Origin: Planctomycetota bacterium
Lineage (GTDB): Bacteria; Planctomycetota; Phycisphaerae; SM23-33
Length of the DNA stretch: 39,001 bases
Direction of reading: 5' to 3'
Assembly: GCA_016235825.1 (NCBI GenBank)
Contig: JACRIL010000056.1
Span: 1-39,001 of the forward strand
Shown piece by piece: positions 7,101-12,127 of the stretch; positions within the stretch are counted from its first letter, which is position 1; each line of letters starts with the position of its first letter. Under the pieces are notes generated by a model, which was not told where the DNA came from, ran no database searches, and saw only the letters and a program-made list of their open reading frames with translations. Made by a program: the position numbers and the translations under genes.

Positions 7101-8116
7101 TATACAACGACGCCGGCGGCCTGAGCGACTCCAACAACCTGTTCCAGGTCTCATGGCTCGGCGACAGCGAGCGGGACCGCTGCCTGGCGATGGTGGAGCA
7201 AAAGGCGGCCGGGGAGAAAATCTCCTGCGAGCCGACGATCGTTTTTGAAGGCAACGCCGACGCCGACTGGTCTCGCAATGCGGCCTTGTCGCGTTTGATG
7301 GACGCCGCCGGCCCGCCGGCGGACCGCAAGCCGCCCCGCCTGTGGCTTGGCGAGGCGGTGGCTATCAAGGAGCCGACGAACCTGGCCCTGACCCGCCAGA
7401 GCGGGGCGAACCTGCTGGTGATCGGCCAGCGGGACGAGTCGGCCGCGTCGATCTTTGTCGGGGCGGCGATGAGCCTGGCGGCGCAGCATCGGCCGAACGA
7501 GGCGCGGTTCGTGGTGCTCGACGGCAGCCCGGCCGGCTCGCATATGGAAGGCAAACTCGCGGCCGCGATGGCGGACCTGCCGCTTGAGGCCCGGATGGTC
7601 GCATGGCGCGAGGTCGAGGCCGTTATTGATGAACTGGCCAGGGAACTGGCCGGCCGACAGGGGCAGGAACAGGGCGCGATGAACGCCCAGGTGATCTACC
7701 TCTTTATTTACGGCCTGCAGAGATACCGGATGCTCCGCAAGCAGGAGGACAACTTTGCCTTTTCCAGCAGTTCCGAGCCGGCCAAACCCAAGACCGACCA
7801 GCAGTTCATGGACATCCTGCGCGACGGCCCGGCCGTGGGCATGCACGCGCTGATCTGGATCGACACGCCCGCCTCGCTCGAGCGGACCATAGGCCGGCAG
7901 GCGCTGAGGGAATTCGACCATCGCGTCCTGTTCCAGATGAGCGCAAATGATTCCAGCAACCTCATCGATTCTCCAGCCGCCAACCATTTGGGCTTCCACC
8001 GCGCCCTTTATTTCAGCGAAGAACAGGGCGTCCTGGAAAAATTCCGCCCCTACGCCTTCCCCTCCGCCGAATGGATCGCCGCCTGCAAACAAAAACTGGC
8101 CACGCGGAAGAAATGA
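4145..8116 (+). CDS. FtsK/SpoIIIE-family (EccC/EssC-like) type VII secretion ATPase
   Basis: The 1323-residue protein would drive export by a type VII-like system. In order: an N-terminal coiled coil (about 30-215), two membrane helices (about 224-250, WPWITILLLAAAGGGAGYLA, and 262-290, AAAGFLLAFLVVVCLWLAVG), a second coiled coil (295-455), then three ATPase-like domains. Domain 1 (about 500-740) lacks a P-loop. Domain 2 has an intact Walker A, GKTGSGKST (789-797), and Walker B, VLLMVDEF (Asp897, Glu898). Domain 3 (from about 1080, LLVIGQRDESAASIF) lacks the GK[ST]. I chose ATG 4145, preceded by TTGGAAAC, over upstream in-frame starts that read through the preceding gene. Chromosomal FtsK is unlikely: there is no C-terminal gamma domain, and the neighbours are WXG100-like. 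Confidence 0.85.
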   Translation: MSEQVQAVGDGREPDAKAGHAALQRMALRDLWRLSRECTQRRQAAETRLKDITEQTDRHHSLLGTRLKERSARLRQDQDRKAAARQQDLKTRETHAGKQLEESLARRLKQVRDEVESAQVNLSQQQEDAQWVAESMAEAAAQDALKNVRECQRKGDELLAKLKETIQRTQKAIHRLGHKPAVTDGGPEETVKIESEGSPGQRFAAYVTTAEQLLARMERMTLAVWIRGLWPWITILLLAAAGGGAGYLAWLIRSLGGQEGLGPAFMASLGAAAGFLLAFLVVVCLWLAVGRRLRACEREIYTAAATARAWHQRWIDETAAHAKYRKDQADHNRKAELEKTHHRFKPIMSNTEHIAAERLKAAEKQAAAERENWTRASREKLAKMEDEIRQAKTKLETRIARWTELNQTHRDRTLRKTREDYEREMGSIQEAWDAGQARVGRMMKETAQFTGATMREWDDPAWNKWTPPTDFPQVVRFGRLVVDVKGIMSGLPRQRPYDLGLPAKFELPALLAFPDGASVLLESGLDERSAAVAALQAMMTRILTSLPPGRAHFTLIDPVGLGRNFAGFMHLADHNEQLVGPRIWTETDQIDQRLVDLTNHMENVIQKYLRNEFATIDQYNAQAGELAEPYRFLVIADFPTNFSDDAVHRIAAIMSSGARCGVYCLIASDPGRPLPGSTTPDMLRKHAVNLVYRDGKFVWRDEVYEPYQLVPDSPAPETFLTGILHKVGEAAIDASRVQVPFAAIAPQPGQMWSRRCDQELVVPAGRTGATRQHALRLGKGMAQHALIAGKTGSGKSTLLHVLVTNLAMWYSPQEVEFYLIDFKKGVEFKTYATHRVPHARAVAIESDREFGLSVLFRLDEELKRRGELFRASGVQDLAGYRQTSGAKPMPRVLLMVDEFQEFFSEDDKIAQDAGLLLDRLVRQGRAFGVHVILSSQTLSGSSGLSRSTIGQMSVRVALQCNESDSQLILSDSNTAARLLTRPGEAVYNDAGGLSDSNNLFQVSWLGDSERDRCLAMVEQKAAGEKISCEPTIVFEGNADADWSRNAALSRLMDAAGPPADRKPPRLWLGEAVAIKEPTNLALTRQSGANLLVIGQRDESAASIFVGAAMSLAAQHRPNEARFVVLDGSPAGSHMEGKLAAAMADLPLEARMVAWREVEAVIDELARELAGRQGQEQGAMNAQVIYLFIYGLQRYRMLRKQEDNFAFSSSSEPAKPKTDQQFMDILRDGPAVGMHALIWIDTPASLERTIGRQALREFDHRVLFQMSANDSSNLIDSPAANHLGFHRALYFSEEQGVLEKFRPYAFPSAEWIAACKQKLATRKK

Positions 8117-8142
8117 ATTAAAAATCTGTTCCGCCGGGCGCC

Positions 8143-8176
8143 ATGGCCGCATCCGTTTGCGGCCATGTGGTTTTTT
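8143..8176 (+). terminator. Probable intrinsic terminator after the ATPase gene
   Basis: ATGGCCGCA (8143-8151) pairs with TGCGGCCAT (8158-8166), and GTGG followed by a run of T begins at 8167. It lies 27 bp after the ATPase stop. The stem sequence is shared with dispersed repeats at 22369-22385 and 23834-23850, so the terminator may derive from a repeat. From here to 8436 I see no gene, only AT-rich sequence that partly resembles the same repeat family. Confidence 0.6.
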
Positions 8177-8436
8177 CTTTTTCAATTCTCATAACCATTT
8201 TTCATCATTTTAACGCGCACGTCATGGTTCATGAACGACGTAAAAAAGAACACGCTCACAATCCGGCTTCGCGGACTCGTTACGGCGTAGCGAAGCGGAG
8301 CTGGATGCTGCGCCGAGATAAAACAGATGTGAGCGCGGCACCCGTTTTACCTCTTGCCGCGAATACTGAACATGCCACCGGCCCATCGCCGCAAAATTCC
8401 CGCGACCGGGAGATTGCGAAACAGACCCAAAAAGGC

Positions 8437-8464
8437 TTGTAAGCGTGCGTGGCGCGGGTATAAT
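8437..8464 (+). promoter_or_regulatory. Sigma70-type promoter for rpsT
   Basis: TTGTAA (8437-8442) and a perfect TATAAT (8459-8464) are separated by 16 bp, 127 bp before the rpsT start. It is the best -10 box noticed in the window and suits a highly expressed ribosomal protein gene. Confidence 0.6.
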
Positions 8465-8494
8465 CCCGCGTCTTAATTGATCTGCCCGGGCAGA

Positions 8495-8555
8495 GGTAGG
8501 GCGTGCAACTCGTTGCACGCGGGAGATTTTGTCGCGCAACAAGTTGCGCTACCTA
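8495..8555 (+). repeat. Double-hairpin repeat in the rpsT leader
   Basis: GCGTGCAAC-TC-GTTGCACGC (8501-8520) is followed by GCGCAAC-AA-GTTGCGC (8534-8549). The flanks AGGTAG (from 8494) and CTACCT (8549-8554) can also pair, closing the two hairpins into one structure. It lies in the untranslated leader between the promoter and the rpsT ribosome binding site. It may be a dispersed repeat or a regulatory leader. Confidence 0.6.
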
Positions 8556-8590
8556 CATGCTGCCGGCGGGTCGCAAGCAGGAGAAATTAA

Positions 8591-8875
8591 GTGGCAAATT
8601 CGTTGTCGGCGAAGAAGCGTATCAGGCAGAGCCTGAAGCGTCGCGGCCGGAACCGCTGGCGCAAGGACCAGGTCAAGGACGCGGTGAAGGCGTTTGAGGA
8701 CGCCGTGCACAAGGGCGACAGCAGGCAGGCGGCCGATCTGCTCAAGGCGGCATATCACGAGCTGGACCGCGTGTCGGCCAAGGGCACGATCCACAAGAAA
8801 ACCGCCGCCCGGAAAAAGTCGCGTCTGGCCAGGCGTCTGGCCCGGATCGGCGCGGCTCCGGCGGACAAGAAGTAA
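8591..8875 (+). CDS. rpsT: 30S ribosomal protein S20 (bS20)
   Basis: The 94-residue, Lys/Arg-rich helical protein binds 16S rRNA during small-subunit assembly. It begins MANSLSAKKRIRQSLKRRGR, with the family's typical N-terminus, and has the GTIHKKTAARKKSRLARRL signature near the C-terminus. The start is GTG, preceded by AGGAGA at 8579-8584; a rare start codon is common for rpsT. The leader carries two hairpins and a strong promoter, described separately. Confidence 0.95.
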   Translation: MANSLSAKKRIRQSLKRRGRNRWRKDQVKDAVKAFEDAVHKGDSRQAADLLKAAYHELDRVSAKGTIHKKTAARKKSRLARRLARIGAAPADKK

Positions 8876-8943
8876 CGGAATTGCCGCGGGCTTTCGGGCC
8901 GGCCGGCGGCCCGACAGGCCCGGCGGCGCGAAGGGACTGCGGC

Positions 8944-9516
8944 GTGGGCGGGAAAGGGCAGGGGAAATTCGTCAGCAGGGCTGGCCAGAAGCTTCAGACC
9001 GCCCTGGAAACCTTCGGAATAAGCGTCGCGGGGAAGATATGCGCCGACTTCGGCTGCAACGTCGGCGGATTCACCGACTGCCTGCTTTACAACGGCGCGG
9101 CCAGGGTTTACGCCATAGACACCGGCTACGGCCAGCTCGCATGGAAACTGCGGAAGGACGAGCGGGTCGCCGTCATGGAGCGGACCAACGCCCTTTACGC
9201 CGCCCCGCCTGAGGCGGTCGATCTGGTTGTCTGCGACGTCGGCTGGACGCCCCAGGAACTGGCCGTGCCGGCGGCGATGAAATGGCTGGCCCCGGATGGA
9301 TCGGTCGTCTCGCTGCTCAAGCCGCACTACGAGCAGGCCCACAGGCAGAAGCGGCGGCCCGCCGGACCGATCGGCAGCCGGCAGGCGGAGGAAATCTGCC
9401 GGCAGACCTGCGACGCACTCGCCGGCCTGGGTTTCCAGGTCAAGGCCCGCTGCCGGTCCTGCCTGCTCGGCAAGGGCGGAAACGAGGAATTTCTGCTGCA
9501 TATAGCCGCAAAATAG
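8944..9516 (+). CDS. FtsJ/TlyA-like rRNA methyltransferase without S4 domain
   Basis: An S-adenosylmethionine-dependent RNA methyltransferase of the RrmJ/FtsJ fold, closest in pattern to TlyA (16S/23S 2'-O-methyltransferase). It has KFVSRAGQKLQTALETFGI at the domain start, ADFGCNVGGFTDCLL as SAM motif I, VYAIDTGYGQLAWKLRKDER as motif II, ERTNA, DLVVCDVGW as motif IV, SLLKPHYE with the catalytic Lys, and LLGKGGNEEFLL at the end. TlyA proteins normally begin with an S4 RNA-binding domain; none is encoded here. I chose GTG 8944, with AAGGGA at 8931-8936. A TTG at 8881 would add 21 low-complexity residues and still no S4 domain. The gene follows rpsT closely, so co-transcription is likely. Confidence 0.8.
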   Translation: MGGKGQGKFVSRAGQKLQTALETFGISVAGKICADFGCNVGGFTDCLLYNGAARVYAIDTGYGQLAWKLRKDERVAVMERTNALYAAPPEAVDLVVCDVGWTPQELAVPAAMKWLAPDGSVVSLLKPHYEQAHRQKRRPAGPIGSRQAEEICRQTCDALAGLGFQVKARCRSCLLGKGGNEEFLLHIAAK

Positions 9517-9616
9517 CCGTGCCGCCGTCTGTCAGGGACGGATTTTGCGCGGCCGGCGGGTCCGGCCCCCGGCGGCCGATCTCCGGAATTGTCGGTGCGT
9601 CTTTGCAAAGGCGATG

Positions 9617-9645
9617 TTGACTATGGTTTATCCGGTTATTAACAT
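9617..9645 (+). promoter_or_regulatory. Sigma70-type promoter for ino1
   Basis: TTGACT (9617-9622) and TAACAT (9640-9645) have ideal 17-bp spacing, 81 bp before the proposed ino1 start. It lies in the 209-bp gap after the methyltransferase gene. Confidence 0.5.
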
Positions 9646-9725
9646 GAAGGTTTCCCCCGGCTTGATGCCATGTTGCAGGTCAGGCGGGACAATTGCATCA
9701 TTTGATGCGAAAGAGGCTTTTTAAA

Positions 9726-10931
9726 ATGCGTGAGATTCGGGTCGCGATAGTCGGAGTAGGCAACTGCGCTTCGTCGCTTATTCAGGGCATACATTATTAT
9801 ACGGACGTGTTCGCCAAAGGCGGCGAGGTCGTCGGGCTTGCCAATCCGACGCTGGGCGGCTATGCCCCCGGCGACATGAAGATAGTGGCGGCGATCGACG
9901 TGGACGCCCGCAAGGCTGGCCGGCCCCTGCATGAGGCAGTATTCGCCCTGCCCAACAACACCAAGTCGTTTTTCACGGATTTCAAATACGACAATCTGAT
10001 CGTGCAGATGGGCAATGTGCTGGACGGCATCTCGGAGCATATGAACCAATATTCGCCGCAGGAGCGTTTCGTGGCGTCGGACAAGCCCAGCGCCACCCAA
10101 CAGCAGATCGAGAAGCTTCTGCGCGACAGCGGGGCCGAGATACTGATGAACTACCTGCCGGTCGGCTCGCAGAAGGCAAGCGAGTTCTACGCCGAATGCT
10201 GCCTGAACACCGGCGTGAGCCTCATCAACTGCATTCCCGTTTTCATCGTCTCGGACAAAGGCTGGGGCGAGCGGTTCGCCAAGGCCGGCATCCCCTGCAT
10301 CGGCGACGACGTGAAGGCCCAGGTCGGCGCTACCATCACGCACCGCGTGCTGACCAGGATGATGCACGAGCGGGGCGCCAAGATCGACGCGACCTACCAG
10401 CTCAACACCGGCGGCAACACCGATTTTCTGAACATGCTGAATCACAACCGGCTGGGCAACAAGAAGCGGAGCAAAACCGAGGCGGTGCAGTCGCAGCTTG
10501 ACGTGCCGCTGCCTCCGGGCCAGGTGCACATCGGCCCGTCCGACTACGTGCCATGGCAGAAGGACAACAAGGTCTGCTTCATCCGGATCGAGGCCCGGGG
10601 TTTCGGCGGCGTGCCGCTGAACCTGGAGCTGAGACTCAGCGTGGAGGACTCGCCCAATTCAGCCGGCGAGACCATCGACGCCATCCGCTGCTGCAAGCTG
10701 GCCCGGTTAAACAAGATCGCCGGCCCGCTCGAGGCGGTCTGCGCGTACACGATGAAGCATCCGCCCGTCCAGCACACCGACGCCCACGCCCACGCGATGC
10801 TCCAGAAGTTCATCGCGGAAAATTCGCTCAAGGCCCCGGCCGAGCATCAGCACAAGCAGCAGCCGGCGGCAGCCCCGCTTCCGCAGCAGGCCCCCAACCA
10901 GCAAAAGCTCAAGACCGTGCCGGCAAAATGA
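9726..10931 (+). CDS. ino1: Inositol-3-phosphate synthase
   Basis: The 401-residue NAD-dependent enzyme converts glucose 6-phosphate to inositol 3-phosphate, the first step to inositol and inositol lipids. It is of the short prokaryotic type. It has the Rossmann start VAIVGVGNCASSLIQGIHYY, GDDVKAQVGATITHRVL (the conserved catalytic region), LNTGGNTDFLNM and PSDYVPWQKDNK. I chose ATG 9726, with AGAGG upstream. The last 35 residues are a Gln/Pro/Ala-rich tail beyond the fold. Sixty bases downstream lies a UroD-family gene. The use of inositol in this organism (phospholipid or solute) is not shown by the window. Confidence 0.92.
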   Translation: MREIRVAIVGVGNCASSLIQGIHYYTDVFAKGGEVVGLANPTLGGYAPGDMKIVAAIDVDARKAGRPLHEAVFALPNNTKSFFTDFKYDNLIVQMGNVLDGISEHMNQYSPQERFVASDKPSATQQQIEKLLRDSGAEILMNYLPVGSQKASEFYAECCLNTGVSLINCIPVFIVSDKGWGERFAKAGIPCIGDDVKAQVGATITHRVLTRMMHERGAKIDATYQLNTGGNTDFLNMLNHNRLGNKKRSKTEAVQSQLDVPLPPGQVHIGPSDYVPWQKDNKVCFIRIEARGFGGVPLNLELRLSVEDSPNSAGETIDAIRCCKLARLNKIAGPLEAVCAYTMKHPPVQHTDAHAHAMLQKFIAENSLKAPAEHQHKQQPAAAPLPQQAPNQQKLKTVPAK

Positions 10932-10984
10932 CGGCTGCATGAGCGGCCGGTCCGCAATCGCCGCCAGGAAGGAAAGGAAATCAG

Positions 10985-12022
10985 ATGCCGCCCAAACGTC
11001 GCCAACCGGATTTCTCGAACCTTCTGAAAGTGCTCAATCGCCAGAAGCCCAATCGCCCGACGCTCTTTGAATTTTTCATGAACGCGCCGCTTTACAAGCG
11101 GCTGGCCGGCGACGACTTTGACGACCGGGGCGACGACATCAACTCGTTCCGGCTCTGGATCGCGGCGTTCAAAAACGCCGGATACGACTACACGACCATC
11201 CCGTCCGACTGGCGGGGCCTGACGTTCCCCAAAAAAGAGCAGGATAAAAAGTCCAGCATCTCGCTCAACGAGGGCGTTACGATAACCGACCGGGCGAGCT
11301 TCGAGGCCTATCGGTGGGTCGATCCGGCAAAGGGCAGGTACGAACTGGTCGAGAAGGCGGCTAAGGCCCTGCTGCCCGACGGGATGAAATTTATCGCTTG
11401 GGGGCCTGGCGGAGTGCTGGAAAACGTGATCGGCCTGTGCGGCTACGAAAACCTGTGCTTCATGCTGATGGACGATCTGAAGTTGGTGGGCGACCTTTTT
11501 GAGGCCGTCGGGTCGCGGCTGGAAAAATATTACCGGCTCATCTGCCCGCTGGATTGCGTGGGCGCGGCGATTTCAAATGACGACTGGGGCTTCAAGACCC
11601 AGACCATGCTCTCGCCGGCCGACATGAGGAAATTCCTGTTCCCCTGGCACAGGCGGATCGTCAGGGCTATACACGACAGCGGCAAGCCGGCCATCCTGCA
11701 CTCGTGCGGAAAGTTCGACGAGATATTCGACGACATGGTCGATGACCTTGGCTATGACGCCCGCCATTCATATGAGGACACAATAATCCCGGTCGAGCAG
11801 GCCTACGAAAAGTACGGCCGGCGGATCGCCATTCTCGGCGGCATCGACGTCGATTTCATCTGCCGCTCAAGCCCCGAGGACGTCTATCGCCGCAGCAAGG
11901 CGATGGTCGAACGGGCCGCCGGCCGCGGCGGATACGCACTGGGCTCCGGAAACAGCATCCCCGAATGGGTGCCGCAGGATAATTATCTCGCCATGATCCG
12001 CGCCGCCAACGAGGTTCTATAA
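10985..12022 (+). CDS. UroD-family protein, probable methyltransferase
   Basis: The 345-residue TIM-barrel protein belongs to the uroporphyrinogen decarboxylase superfamily. True HemE features are absent: there is no RQAGRYLPEY-like N-terminal motif. PAILHSCGKFDEIFDDMVD, near residue 236, resembles the zinc-binding H-x-C segment of corrinoid-dependent methyltransferases (MtaA/MtbA/CmuA group), and AILGGIDVDFICRSSPEDVY is typical of the C-terminal half. AGGAAA lies 5-10 nt before the ATG. No corrinoid protein gene is adjacent, so the methyl donor is unknown. It is convergent with the formate dehydrogenase operon. Confidence 0.8.
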   Translation: MPPKRRQPDFSNLLKVLNRQKPNRPTLFEFFMNAPLYKRLAGDDFDDRGDDINSFRLWIAAFKNAGYDYTTIPSDWRGLTFPKKEQDKKSSISLNEGVTITDRASFEAYRWVDPAKGRYELVEKAAKALLPDGMKFIAWGPGGVLENVIGLCGYENLCFMLMDDLKLVGDLFEAVGSRLEKYYRLICPLDCVGAAISNDDWGFKTQTMLSPADMRKFLFPWHRRIVRAIHDSGKPAILHSCGKFDEIFDDMVDDLGYDARHSYEDTIIPVEQAYEKYGRRIAILGGIDVDFICRSSPEDVYRRSKAMVERAAGRGGYALGSGNSIPEWVPQDNYLAMIRAANEVL

Positions 12023-12041
12023 ATTCGGCGGCAACTATGTG

Positions 12042-12063
12042 GCACAGCCGCCCTCGGCTGTGC
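12042..12063. terminator. Hairpin between convergent genes
   Basis: GCACAGCCG (12042-12050) and CGGCTGTGC (12055-12063) form a 9-bp stem with a CCCT loop, followed by T-rich sequence. It lies between the UroD-family gene and the end of the formate dehydrogenase gene and could terminate plus-strand transcription. Its style matches the dispersed hairpins at 2603 and 28689. Confidence 0.5.
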
Positions 12064-12127
12064 ATCAACATGTATTTTTATTGTGGTTGTCCGTCGCAGG
12101 CGCGGCCATAACGCCCCCAGTCCCGCT

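Noticed and set aside
10985..12022. Annotation as HemE, uroporphyrinogen decarboxylase
   Set aside because: The HemE N-terminal signature is missing and an H-x-C segment points to the methyltransferase branch.
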